A DNA stretch of 9,960 nucleotides from JAKQIM01 sp964633225 (GCA_964633225.1 CAZWFQ010000101.1:1-9960); one strand, 5' to 3'. Positions 1-7,592 are shown, counted from the stretch's first letter. Notes: generated from the letters alone by a model not told the origin. A program made the numbers and translations.

Positions 1-693
1 CGCAGAGACCACGGCCCCATCGCCCGCCATCCACACCAGTTCACCATTGCTCAACAATGACCCATCTTGTGAGAATTGAAGGGCTTTACCGTTGGCGTCC
101 AGGCTGTACAGCATCACCTCGCCCGAGGTATCCCAAACCTGCACTGTATCCGACCCGCCTACCGCTACCAGGCCCGCAGTGCTCATCGCTACTGCATCAC
201 CAGCAATGCCGGTGTCAAAAGCCGTAACCAGCCCCAGGGTATAGCCATCCACCACAGACGCCCCATCTGAGCCCACCACTGCAATCCGGCCTCCACTGGG
301 CGACCAGGCTGCCGCGGCGATCGTTCCCGTGCGGTGGAAGGGCAGCCCGTCGCCGCCCAATTGCAGCAGCAGTTCAGCCTGTGCCAAGGTATCACTGGTC
401 AGCATCCAGGCATCTTCGTCACCACCGGGTATCTCTACCGGGGTAGGCTCTGTCGCCGCTTCGGGCGTGCTTGCGGCAGCGGCAATAGGCGTTTCTTGCG
501 GCGTGGTGGTCTTGATATTAGCCACCACGGTAGACATTGGTCCGCTCAATCCACTCACCACAGTTGCCGGGAGCGTAGCAATCCATCGCTCTGTTGGCTC
601 TGCGGCAGGCGCGCTGCAACCTGCCAGGAACAATACCAATACCAGCGCTGCCAGGGTCCATACTCGGAAGCACTTCCTTTGTTGCCACAACAT
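1..693 (-). CDS. Lipoprotein with WD40-like beta-propeller sequence (5' part; C-terminus beyond window)
   Basis: The frame is open for 231 codons from the ATG at 691-693 to the left window edge, so the C-terminus is missing. The start is fixed by GGAGG at 699-703, five bases upstream. Residues 11-26 form a hydrophobic signal ending in the lipobox LAGC, with Cys26 as the predicted lipidated residue, so the protein should be anchored on the outside of the membrane. Residues of about 27-90 are a Pro/Thr/Ala-rich spacer. After it come blade-like segments: AAAAWSPSGGRIAVVGSDG, TVQVWDTSGEVMLYSLD and ALQFSQDGSLLSNGE. These resemble WD40 or TolB-like propeller strands (W-S-P-G and V-W-D signatures). 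Such proteins bind partners or ligands; no enzyme motif is visible and the ligand is unknown. It lies 126 bp downstream of the glycosyltransferase on the same strand, probably as its own unit. Lipoprotein status is well supported; the propeller fold is inferred. Confidence 0.8.
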   Translation of the reverse strand, partial: MLWQQRKCFRVWTLAALVLVLFLAGCSAPAAEPTERWIATLPATVVSGLSGPMSTVVANIKTTTPQETPIAAAASTPEAATEPTPVEIPGGDEDAWMLTSDTLAQAELLLQLGGDGLPFHRTGTIAAAAWSPSGGRIAVVGSDGASVVDGYTLGLVTAFDTGIAGDAVAMSTAGLVAVGGSDTVQVWDTSGEVMLYSLDANGKALQFSQDGSLLSNGELVWMAGDGAVVSA

Positions 694-698
694 ACACA

Positions 699-703
699 CC
701 TCC
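699..703 (-). promoter_or_regulatory. Ribosome binding site of the lipoprotein gene
   Basis: GGAGG reads on the minus strand five bases before the ATG at 691-693. It selects this start, since the overlapping minus-strand frame that begins at 733 has no comparable site and no recognisable protein. Confidence 0.75.
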
Positions 704-819
704 ACGGTCAACAAGATGAGAGCGATTTGCCATCTTTAATTCTACCCTGAATTTCGCCCCTTAAAACGGACAACATCCTTACATCCTGAGATCCAGCTTA
801 TCCCAAAGCTGTGTGCCGC

Positions 820-2715
820 CTACCGGACAATCAACACCTGCACATTCCCCTCATCCGCACTGAACACACGCTCTAGCCCAGTGCCAATTTGCGCATTCAA
901 CAGGGCCCACAGGGCCGGGTTATTACTGGTCAGAACCTGGTCTACATACACAACCCGGATATCCTGGCTGCGCAGCCAATCGACAAAGGCTTCAGGAGAC
1001 CGGTCAATCGGCACATCCATGGCAGTCAGGTTGGCAAAGGTCATGTGGGCCCCCCAAACCGTTGCCGGTGCCGCTCCAGCCACCAGTGTGCGGCGCTCCA
1101 GGTTTTCTGCCATGTAAATCACCGCTTGCTCGCGTGCCTCAACGCCCAACTGGCGCAGTTTGGGGCTTGGATATTCCCCATGCAGCACCAACCCCACCGC
1201 AAGCAGCACAAACAATGCCATCCTCGTTCCCTTGCTGCTCCAGTCATACCCTTTATCGCTGCTTTCACCACCTGGATGACCTATCATGTGATGCCGCCCA
1301 AACCAGATTGCCACCAGTGCTGCCAGCACCAAAACGGCATTATAGAAAATGGCCAGCTTATTCCCTACCAATCCCAATACGATTAGTGCTGTCAACATCA
1401 CCAGCCAGGTCAAGGCCAAGAGCACTCCGGGGGCGCGCAGGCCGCCAGGTTGAAAACCGCGCAGGCTCAGCACGGCCTGCAACAGGGCCAGCAAGCCGAT
1501 TCCAGCCAGGGCAAAGATCACATAAAATGCAAACTGCAGATGCCCAGGACGGAAAAGGGTGATCACAAGTCCACTCGCCAGGTGTGCGGGCCACAGGATC
1601 AACAGCAGCAACAAAGCAACCTGTTTCCGGCGCAGCAGCTCGACCATCCCCCCGGCAGCGAGCAAAAATGTCACTCCGGCAAAACGTATGCCGTAGGCGC
1701 GCAGGATTTGTTCTGGCAGCACTTTCAAAACCGCTTCCAGCCGTTCAAAATAAGCCGAGGGGTTGCGCTGGATGGCGCGCAAGACCGAAAAATCATTCTC
1801 ATCGCCACTGCCAAAGATACGCTGCGCTTCCAGGCGCGATTCAATTACGATATCTACTTCCCCTTTGCCGCCGTACACGATTTGCTGCCCGGCCTCAAAA
1901 TTCAGGTAGGTGCGCTCCAGCGTTCCCATCTCCCAACTGCCGGTTTGCAAATAAAACAAGACCCAATACCCTCCCACCAACAGGGCAAAAGGCAGCAGCA
2001 AGGCCGCCGCCCGAGTTACCAGCCCACGCCACCCGCTCTGCAGGCTATGGCCAGCGCCCGCGCGAAAAAACGGCAGTTGCAACAAAGCGATCAGGCCCAC
2101 CATGGTTAAAAAGGCCAACAGCCCGTCGTTGCGCGTCAGGGCCGCCAGGCCCATCAATGCTGAAGCCCAACCCAGGTTCTTGATCTGCCGTTTCTCCAGG
2201 TAAGCCAACAGTTGCCACAGGCTCAACCCTGCCAATCCCGCAAAAAGCGGATCGCTCGGGAAGCGGATCATTTCCATTGCCACCGGCATGACCAACACCA
2301 TACCGCCTACCACAACCGGGAGCAAGGCCAATTTTGCCCATCCAGCCCATTTCTGTTCACCATCCGGGCTGCCTGTGCTACCATCGGCGCGGCCCAAAAC
2401 GCCCGCCACCCCCTCCGCCACAAGGTAAGCACTCCACCACAAGAGCGAGAGCAGCAGCACCCGCCCCAGCGAACAGGCCTGTACCAGCCAAAAGGGTGAG
2501 CTGCGGAACGGCAGATAAGCCAACGCATAAAAAATGCTCGCCAGCGGACTGCCCGCAAAGTTCGGCCAGAGCCCCAGGTCAAGCAGATCATGCCCACCGT
2601 TTATATAGGATGCTTCATCAAAGGCATTGATATCGCTCAGGTTTGGCAAAAAGCTCGGCCACACCAGCAGCAGGTTGATGGCAAAGATCAAGACAGCCAA
2701 CTTACGCAGTTTCAT
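820..2715 (-). CDS. Multi-pass membrane glycosyltransferase, GT39/ArnT-like (GT-C fold)
   Basis: The 631-residue protein has about 12 hydrophobic segments, the first at residues 6-24. The acidic pair Asp33-Glu34 lies in the first outer loop (NAFDEASYINGG), as in GT-C enzymes of the GT39/PMT/ArnT group, where this acidic motif is needed for catalysis. A later loop carries RFPSDPLFAG and GLAALTRNDGLLAF, which resemble the conserved S-[DE]-P and LTR-x-[DE]-G motifs of these families. After the last membrane segment there is a soluble C-terminal stretch of about 100 residues, starting near MAENLERRTLVAGAAP. Family members move a sugar from a polyprenyl-phosphate carrier to a lipid, protein or glycan on the outer face of the membrane; donor and acceptor here are unknown. 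The start is supported by GGGAGG at about 2721-2726, six or so bases upstream. It is transcribed away from the C39 peptidase gene. No terminator is visible after its stop. Confidence 0.85.
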   Translation of the reverse strand: MKLRKLAVLIFAINLLLVWPSFLPNLSDINAFDEASYINGGHDLLDLGLWPNFAGSPLASIFYALAYLPFRSSPFWLVQACSLGRVLLLSLLWWSAYLVAEGVAGVLGRADGSTGSPDGEQKWAGWAKLALLPVVVGGMVLVMPVAMEMIRFPSDPLFAGLAGLSLWQLLAYLEKRQIKNLGWASALMGLAALTRNDGLLAFLTMVGLIALLQLPFFRAGAGHSLQSGWRGLVTRAAALLLPFALLVGGYWVLFYLQTGSWEMGTLERTYLNFEAGQQIVYGGKGEVDIVIESRLEAQRIFGSGDENDFSVLRAIQRNPSAYFERLEAVLKVLPEQILRAYGIRFAGVTFLLAAGGMVELLRRKQVALLLLLILWPAHLASGLVITLFRPGHLQFAFYVIFALAGIGLLALLQAVLSLRGFQPGGLRAPGVLLALTWLVMLTALIVLGLVGNKLAIFYNAVLVLAALVAIWFGRHHMIGHPGGESSDKGYDWSSKGTRMALFVLLAVGLVLHGEYPSPKLRQLGVEAREQAVIYMAENLERRTLVAGAAPATVWGAHMTFANLTAMDVPIDRSPEAFVDWLRSQDIRVVYVDQVLTSNNPALWALLNAQIGTGLERVFSADEGNVQVLIVR

Positions 2716-2882
2716 TTCCGCCTCCCATTGTGCTTACAACCCATCCGAAAATTCGGGAAATAACCCAAATAATTTTCAGATAGATACTCATTGTACACGA
2801 AATTTGGCTATACAACATTCCCTGGTCACCGCGTATCAATGGGGAGGTTTTTATCACCTGCTGGTCTTGGATTCAGGCTTCT

Positions 2883-2900
2883 GGCTGCCTCCAGGCAGCC
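2883..2900. repeat. Perfect 8-bp inverted repeat in the -35 region of the C39 peptidase promoter
   Basis: GGCTGCCT and AGGCAGCC are separated by CC. The element is centred about 34 bases before the predicted transcription start at about 2926 and takes the place of a recognisable -35 box. It could be an operator or activator site, or could form a short stem in DNA. No regulator gene lies nearby, so its role is an inference. Confidence 0.4.
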
Positions 2901-2910
2901 CATCCCAGCG

Positions 2911-2919
2911 TGTTATAAT
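2911..2919 (+). promoter_or_regulatory. Extended -10 promoter of the C39 peptidase gene
   Basis: The sequence TGTTATAAT matches the extended -10 consensus TGnTATAAT exactly. No TTGACA-like -35 box is found 16-18 bases upstream, which is common for extended -10 promoters. The expected transcription start is about 2926, next to the ATG at 2927, so the message would be leaderless or nearly so. Confidence 0.65.
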
Positions 2920-2926
2920 GCCTCGC

Positions 2927-4143
2927 ATGCGCACGCGTTTTTCTCCATGGTATCTGTTGGCTATCCCGTTGTTGTGCTTGCTTGCCTTTGGGGTTTACAA
3001 CCTGCCCTTCGTTCACGAGAGACTGGCCTGGCGGGTAGATAATTTCATCGCCCAGGTTAAATACGCCATCAATCCGCCCGAGGAAATGGTCTTTGTGCCG
3101 CAAGAGCAGATCCAGATTGAGCAGATCGTAGAGGCCACCCTGGCCTCCGCCAGGGCCAGTGCCACGCCGGTTTTTGAAGCCTCCCCCACGGCGCCACCCA
3201 CCGCCACCCGCCCCGGCCCCACCGACACGCCCTTCCCGACCAGCACCCCCACGCTCACGCCCACACCCCTGCCTGCCAGCGTGCGCCTGAGCGGCATTAC
3301 CCACACCTACCAAAAATGGAACAACTGCGGCCCAGCCAACCTGGCAATGGCGCTCTCCTTCTGGGGTTGGCAAGGCAGCCAGGTTGATACGGCTGAAGTG
3401 CTAAAGCCAAATGATCGCGATAAAAACGTCATGCCCTACGAGATGGCTGATTTCGTCAACGAGCACACCGACCTGCGGGCCGTGGTACGCGTTGCCGGAG
3501 ACCAACTGCTGCTCAAGCAGTTGCTGGCTGCGGGCTTCCCAGTGCTGGTTGAGAAAGGCTTCGAAGGCGACTCCTTTGATGGTTGGATGGGGCACTATGA
3601 GGTCATCAGCGGCTTCGACGATGCCAGGGGCGCATTTTGGGTTTACGACTCTTACGTTGGCCCCAGCAGCGATTTCGCCATTCCATACGATGAAATTCTT
3701 CTCAACTGGCAGGCCTTCAACTACATCTATGTGGTCATCTATCCGCCCGAACGCGAGGCGGAGGTCATCGCTATCTTAGGCGCTCAATGGGATGAGGCCA
3801 CCAACTGGCAGACTGCCGCCCAAAGAGCTTCCGATGAGATCTACACCTTCAGCGGACGTCAGCAATACTTTGCCTGGTTCAACCGCGGCTCCAGCCTGGT
3901 CAAGCTGTTAGATTATGCCGGGGGCGCCGCTGCTTATGACGAAGCCTTTGCCCTATACCCTTCTATTCCCGAAGACGAGCGTCCCTGGCGCATGATGTGG
4001 TACCAGACCGGCCCTTACTTTGCCTACCAATATACCGGCCGGTACTACGACGTGATCAGCCTGGCTACCACCACCCTTACCGCTGCCAACGAGCCTGCCC
4101 TGGAAGAGTCTTTCTACTGGCGCGCCCTGGCTAACCTGGCTCT
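2927..4143 (+). CDS. Membrane-anchored C39-like cysteine peptidase with C-terminal TPR-like repeats (truncated by assembly gap)
   Basis: About 405 residues are visible before the run of Ns; the C-terminus and stop are missing. Residues 8-28 form an uncleaved-looking signal anchor. A charged/helical stretch follows, and residues 80-117 are a Pro/Thr-rich spacer of the TPTPTP type. The peptidase domain covers about 125-275: Gln129 and Cys134 in YQKWNNCGPANLAM, His223 in GHYEVISGFD and Asp241 in WVYDSYVG. This matches the Gln/Cys/His/Asp arrangement of Peptidase_C39_2 (papain-like fold). Residues from about 290 onward look like TPR helices (RGSSLVKLLDYAGGAAAYDE, ALEESFYWRALANLA). It probably acts outside the membrane; its substrate is unknown. 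There is no ABC transporter, so it is not a standard bacteriocin exporter protease. Start: ATG 2918 overlaps the -10 box, so ATG 2927, at the expected transcription start, is preferred. Confidence 0.82.
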
Positions 4144-4243
4144 NNNNNNNNNNNNNNNNNNNNNNNNNNNNNNNNNNNNNNNNNNNNNNNNNNNNNNNNN
4201 NNNNNNNNNNNNNNNNNNNNNNNNNNNNNNNNNNNNNNNNNNN
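4144..4243. other. Assembly gap (100 Ns)
   Basis: Exactly 100 N characters form a typical placeholder for a scaffold gap of unknown length. The missing DNA must hold the end of the peptidase gene and the start of sbcD. The lost SbcD N-terminus alone should need roughly 200 bases, so the true gap is probably longer than 100 bases. Confidence 0.98.
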
Positions 4244-5305
4244 CCCACGTTTCAACGCGAGTGGGGCCGGCGCATCATGAAACTTGCCCGGGCGGGCATC
4301 CCCACCTTGCTCCTGGTCGGCAATCACGACGTATCGCCTGCGCTTAATCGCGCCCACGCCCTTGAAGCATTTGATACCCTGGACGTGCCGAATGTGCACG
4401 TGCTGGATAAACCCTGCTTTTTAGGCCCAGCCGACCTGAACAACCTGCCCCTGCAGGTGCTGGCCTTGCCCTGGGTCTCGCGTTCGGGGCTGATGGCGTC
4501 ACAATCGCTCAGCGCGGCCGAACCTGGCCTGGTCTACGAGGCCCTGGAAGACCGCCTGAGCCAACTTGTGCAGCGGTGGCTGACCGAGGCAGATCCCAGC
4601 CTGCCGGTTGTGCTGACCGCTCACGCCTCGGTGCAGGGGGCTGTGTACGGTGGCGAACGCACCGTAATGCTCGGCGCCGACCTGGTCTTGCCCGGATCCC
4701 TGGTGCGCGACCCTCGCCTGGCTTACGTGGCCCTGGGCCATATCCATAAATCCCAAGATTTAAACAATGGCGGCCAACCCCCTGTCATTTATCCCGGTTC
4801 AATTGAGCGCGTTGATTTTGGTGAGGCCGCAGACGACAAGTTCTTTGTGATCGCCCACATCGAGCCCGGCCAAGCCACCCAGGTGGAATGGCACAAGCTG
4901 ACCGGGGTGCGACCGTTCATTGAGCGCTTTGTGCGCCTGGAAATAGACGCCATACAACCGGCTCAATCAGGGGTCACCGACCGCATCCTGGCTGCCCTTC
5001 CGCCTGCCGCACAGCTCAAAGAAGCAATTGTACGCCTGGCACTTGAATATCCCCGTGACTGGGAAGCGCTGATCGATGAGCCCGCCTTGCGCGAGTATGC
5101 TGCCGAAAGTTTTGAATTTCATCTCGTTAAACGCCCCACTTTAGAGACCCGCGTCCGCCTGCCCGATGACCAACTGGTGGGCAGCCTGTCTCCTCTTGAC
5201 CTGCTCAACTATTACTGGGAGGCCAGCCATACCGATGCAGTTGAGAAAGATGCCCTCAGCCGCCTGGCCTCTGAGATCATCCACCAAGAAGAATCAGCTC
5301 TCTAG
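4244..5305 (+). CDS. sbcD: Exonuclease SbcCD subunit D / Mre11-like nuclease (N-terminus lost in gap)
   Basis: The fragment has 353 residues and a TAG stop at 5303-5305. It carries the later metallophosphoesterase motifs of the SbcD/Mre11 family: GNHD (fragment residues 26-29, nt 4319-4330), the His of VVLTAHASVQGA, and GHIHK (near nt 4735-4749), followed by YPGSIERVDFGE, which is typical of SbcD. The first motifs (D-x-H and GD-x-x-[DN]), about 60-75 residues, should lie in or before the gap. A capping and C-terminal region follows and ends in YYWEASHTDAVEKDALSRLA. SbcD is the Mn-dependent nuclease that pairs with the SbcC ATPase to process hairpins and DNA ends in the cytoplasm. sbcC is not downstream: a terminator follows at once. 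The reading that joins this to the C39 gene goes through Ns and is not a real fusion. Confidence 0.92.
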   Translation, partial: PTFQREWGRRIMKLARAGIPTLLLVGNHDVSPALNRAHALEAFDTLDVPNVHVLDKPCFLGPADLNNLPLQVLALPWVSRSGLMASQSLSAAEPGLVYEALEDRLSQLVQRWLTEADPSLPVVLTAHASVQGAVYGGERTVMLGADLVLPGSLVRDPRLAYVALGHIHKSQDLNNGGQPPVIYPGSIERVDFGEAADDKFFVIAHIEPGQATQVEWHKLTGVRPFIERFVRLEIDAIQPAQSGVTDRILAALPPAAQLKEAIVRLALEYPRDWEALIDEPALREYAAESFEFHLVKRPTLETRVRLPDDQLVGSLSPLDLLNYYWEASHTDAVEKDALSRLASEIIHQEESAL

Positions 5306-5306
5306 C

Positions 5307-5348
5307 AAAAGCAAAAGATGCGCCACAATCGGCGCATCTTTTGCTTTT
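5307..5348. terminator. Bidirectional intrinsic terminator between sbcD and the PAP2 gene
   Basis: A perfect 18-bp stem (5307-5324 with 5331-5348) has a 6-base loop, ACAATC. The arms end in GATGCGCC and GGCGCATC at the loop, and their outer parts are A-rich on the left and T-rich on the right (TCTTTTGCTTTT), so both strands give a GC-rich stem core with U-rich RNA after it. It starts two bases after the sbcD stop and its last two bases lie in the PAP2 stop codon (5347-5349). Confidence 0.88.
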
Positions 5349-5850
5349 AGAGGATCATCGCTACTAGCAGTCCCACCATCAGCCCCAGGAACATTCCTGC
5401 CACCACATCAGACAGGTAATGCACCCCCATCGCCACGCGGGCCAGGCTGACCAAAGGTGCCCAAACCAACAGCAATATTCCCAACCACAGCGGGCCAAGC
5501 GCCAGGGCTACCACAGCAAGCATCACAACGCGGGCAGCATGCCCAGAGGGGAAGGAATGCGGATCGGTGCTGCGGTAAATGCTGCCCCACTCTCCTTCGG
5601 GGCGGCGGCGGCGCACCAAGAGCTTGATTGGGAAGACCAGAGCAGCAGTCACCAGGATTCCAGCCAGCATCGCCAGGGCCAGGGGCTTCCAGGCGGGTAC
5701 AAAAAAGATCACCACCAACAGCCCAGCTGCCCAAAACCACGAATCGCCAGAATGCGCCAGGATCGCCGCCAACGTCCGCAGAAAGCCCGGACGCTCTGCA
5801 ACCCGCAGCCGCTGAGACCAGGCTGCATCCAATTCCAACCAGCGGCGCAT
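5347..5850 (-). CDS. PAP2-superfamily membrane phosphatase
   Basis: The 167-residue protein has about five membrane segments and the three signature motifs of PAP2/lipid phosphatases: K-x6-RP as Lys76 to Arg83-Pro84 (KLLVRRRRP), PSGH at 101-104 (His104 is the acid/base residue) and R-x5-H-x3-D at Arg138, His144 and Asp148 (ARVAMGVHYLSD; the usual Ser before Arg is Ala). The family removes phosphate from lipid phosphates or undecaprenyl diphosphate at the membrane, with the active site usually facing outward. The substrate is not known; undecaprenyl-diphosphatase, phosphatidate or phosphatidylglycerophosphate phosphatase are all possible. Its ATG overlaps the stop of the upstream nucleotidyltransferase by one base (TAATG), so the two are probably translationally coupled. 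It is the last gene of a three-gene operon. Confidence 0.9.
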   Translation of the reverse strand: MRRWLELDAAWSQRLRVAERPGFLRTLAAILAHSGDSWFWAAGLLVVIFFVPAWKPLALAMLAGILVTAALVFPIKLLVRRRRPEGEWGSIYRSTDPHSFPSGHAARVVMLAVVALALGPLWLGILLLVWAPLVSLARVAMGVHYLSDVVAGMFLGLMVGLLVAMIL

Positions 5851-6626
5851 TAAGCTCTCGCTCGCCTTTCCATATCCAACCGCATCATTTCAAGCTGGTT
5901 CGGCTTATCCACATCCATGCCCACCTCAGCATATGGGCATAAGATGGCGCGGCCGCGGATGTTCAGCTTACGGCAAACCCGTTCGATAGCCTGGTTAAGG
6001 GTGATCAGACGCGTAACCAGCAAGAACAGCGTGTCATAGCCGATCAACGCGGCCTGCTTGAAAACATTCTTGCGTGTTTCGATCAGCTTATTCCAGATCA
6101 GGCGGTCTTTCTTAACCGTTGCGGTGCTAACAACGTTCATATCGCCACCGCAGACTTCAACATCTTTCAGCTTGGTGAAAGAACGTTTTGAGCCCGGGTA
6201 ACGCGCTTCCATCACACGCCGCTCGATCAGGTTGTAATAAATATCCTCATCATTTTGCAGAGCGGCTTCAATGACCCAATCCACCATTTCAGATGTAATG
6301 CCAGGAATATCTGATGACACAATCAGCACATGCTTCGTCTCGGCATTCAATTCCAGCGCTTTATTGACCCCGGCTAAAATATTAGACAGCATACCACCCT
6401 GGTTTTCCATATAAACCAGCGGCTTGGCACAAGTTACCCCGCAGTCTTCTGTCAGCCCAATCATGATCACATTGTTGATCTTCTCTGCGCTGCTCAGGGC
6501 ATCTAAAACCCACTGCACCATTGGCTTACCAGCCACATCCAACAAGGCTTTGGATTTGCCCTGTGTATAAGGATACAGTAATTCTCCCGGTTTCGGAATT
6601 CCACCCGCGGTGACGATGGCATCCAT
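5850..6626 (-). CDS. MobA-like NTP transferase (nucleotidyltransferase, GT-A fold)
   Basis: The 258-residue protein begins with an NTP-binding loop, VTAGGIPKPGE (residues 5-15), in place of the usual L-A-A-G-G-x-S-x-R-M-G, followed by GKSKALLDVAGKPMVQWVL (Lys26 is a likely phosphate contact). Asp106 in VSSDIPGIT is the expected metal-binding Asp, and GMDVDKPNQLEMM near residues 236-248 resembles the C-terminal D-[ILV]-[DN]-x-P metal/NTP motif. The family transfers an NMP to a phosphorylated acceptor in the cytoplasm, as in MobA, MocA, IspD or sugar-1-phosphate transferases. The middle region, 120-230, is not typical of MobA, so molybdenum-cofactor work should not be assumed. The start is supported by GAGGAG about eight bases upstream. 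It lies 20 bases after the 299-aa gene and overlaps the PAP2 gene by one base. Confidence 0.82.
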   Translation of the reverse strand: MDAIVTAGGIPKPGELLYPYTQGKSKALLDVAGKPMVQWVLDALSSAEKINNVIMIGLTEDCGVTCAKPLVYMENQGGMLSNILAGVNKALELNAETKHVLIVSSDIPGITSEMVDWVIEAALQNDEDIYYNLIERRVMEARYPGSKRSFTKLKDVEVCGGDMNVVSTATVKKDRLIWNKLIETRKNVFKQAALIGYDTLFLLVTRLITLNQAIERVCRKLNIRGRAILCPYAEVGMDVDKPNQLEMMRLDMERRARA

Positions 6627-6646
6627 AAAAAACTCCTCGATAGAGA

Positions 6647-7546
6647 TTAATTCAACTGCTGAAGCTGGGGCTCGAAGCCCAACTGGTCCAACATCTCGTT
6701 CAGTTCAGCATTGCTGAGCTTGCGGCCCTTTCCCGATGCAGCAATCAAAGCCGCTTCCATCATGTTGGTGCCAAATGAACGCCCCTGCAGCACAGGCGTA
6801 GAGGTAACAAGGTATTTGATCCCGGCCTTGCGGAAGATTTCTACATCGTCGGGGGTGGTGGTATTGGTGGCAACCACCTTTCCGGGCAGATGCTCTGGCA
6901 GATGGCGCTTAAGGTAGTGACAATCGCCAGCAATGACGGTTCCCCACTCGTAATACTTTTGCCAGCGGGGAATGCGCTGATCCTGCTTTTCTCCGGTTGG
7001 GTAAACCCACGCAAACGGCAGCCGTCCCGCAATCGGCATCAATAGTGCTGCCAGGCGCTTTACGGCTGCCAGGCTGCGGATGGGAATCGGCAGCCCCAAG
7101 GTGAACATTAGATCTCCGTAGATCGCTTCGTAACCTGCCTGGGCGAAGGAAAGCGTCATTCCCCAACGGTCAGATCCGGTTGCCAGGAAAACCTTCTTCT
7201 CTTTGATGTACTCACCGATCTTGGCTTGGATAAATGGGGCCAGGCGATTTTCCAGCGTATTCTTCAACCCGGTGCCGTCTACCACGGGCGTCTGTTTGAT
7301 CAGGCGGACCATGGGCTGCACAGAATACAATGGATACCACTTCTCATCCACCATCACCCCCAGGTCTGCTCCGCCCACCCCAAAAGCATCCACTTTTCCA
7401 TCCAGCTCGCCATAGAGTTGGGCCGCCTTCTCCATTGAGCCATCGGTTCCAATACGCTCGATACGAACCATTTCGCCCAACAATTCCACTTCCACTGCCT
7501 TATTGCGCTTGGAAGAACCAATGCTGATACTGACTGCTCTTTTCAT
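6647..7546 (-). CDS. Protein of the family often labelled quinate 5-dehydrogenase (function unproven)
   Basis: The 299-residue protein opens with VSISIGSSKRNKAVEVELLG and contains IGTDGSMEKAAQLYGELDGK, the early motif FGVGGADLGV, the stretch TPVVDGTGLKNTLENRLAPF near residue 86-105, and VFLATGSDRWGMTLSF. From memory, these features match proteins from Chloroflexota and Firmicutes that databases call quinate 5-dehydrogenase. I cannot confirm the label here, and no classical G-x-G-x-x-G nucleotide-binding loop is visible. A late segment, KVVATNTTTPDDVEIFRKAG, followed by YLVTSTPVLQGRSFGTNMME, looks like a sugar- or nucleotide-binding alpha/beta domain. There is no signal peptide, so it should be cytoplasmic. 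The ATG is fixed by GGAGGT at 7553-7558, six bases upstream. It heads the operon with the nucleotidyltransferase and PAP2 genes, behind a good promoter at 7597-7625. Confidence 0.8.
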   Translation of the reverse strand: MKRAVSISIGSSKRNKAVEVELLGEMVRIERIGTDGSMEKAAQLYGELDGKVDAFGVGGADLGVMVDEKWYPLYSVQPMVRLIKQTPVVDGTGLKNTLENRLAPFIQAKIGEYIKEKKVFLATGSDRWGMTLSFAQAGYEAIYGDLMFTLGLPIPIRSLAAVKRLAALLMPIAGRLPFAWVYPTGEKQDQRIPRWQKYYEWGTVIAGDCHYLKRHLPEHLPGKVVATNTTTPDDVEIFRKAGIKYLVTSTPVLQGRSFGTNMMEAALIAASGKGRKLSNAELNEMLDQLGFEPQLQQLN

Positions 7547-7592
7547 GACCTTACCTCCGAAAGAATACAGGCCGCCCCCTGCGCCAATTGCC

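Noticed and set aside
739..744. TAGAAT on the minus strand as -10 box for the lipoprotein gene
   Set aside because: The position suits a start near 732, but the -35 candidate (TTTTAA, 16-base spacing) is poor, so it was not listed as a feature.
329..750. Two overlapping plus-strand frames of 136-138 residues
   Set aside because: They are antisense to the lipoprotein gene, which has a signal peptide, lipobox and ribosome site.
889..2183. Several plus-strand open frames of 165-219 residues opposite the glycosyltransferase
   Set aside because: They are Gln/Pro/Arg-rich shadows of a clear membrane protein gene, with no family match and no ribosome sites.
2745..2756. Small inverted repeat CCGAA-AA-TTCGG in the glycosyltransferase leader
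   Set aside because: Only five base pairs, which is expected by chance in this AT-rich stretch.
2790..2795. TACAAT on the minus strand as -10 box for the glycosyltransferase gene
   Set aside because: No acceptable -35 box lies at 16-18 bases, and other AT-rich words nearby are just as good.
3160..3285. Cytosine-rich low-complexity stretch as a possible DNA repeat
   Set aside because: It codes for the Pro/Thr spacer of the C39 peptidase; no regular repeat unit is present at the DNA level.
2627..5305. Single 892-residue protein joining peptidase and SbcD
   Set aside because: It reads through 100 Ns, begins inside the opposite-strand glycosyltransferase gene, and merges two unrelated families, one of them lacking its N-terminal motifs.
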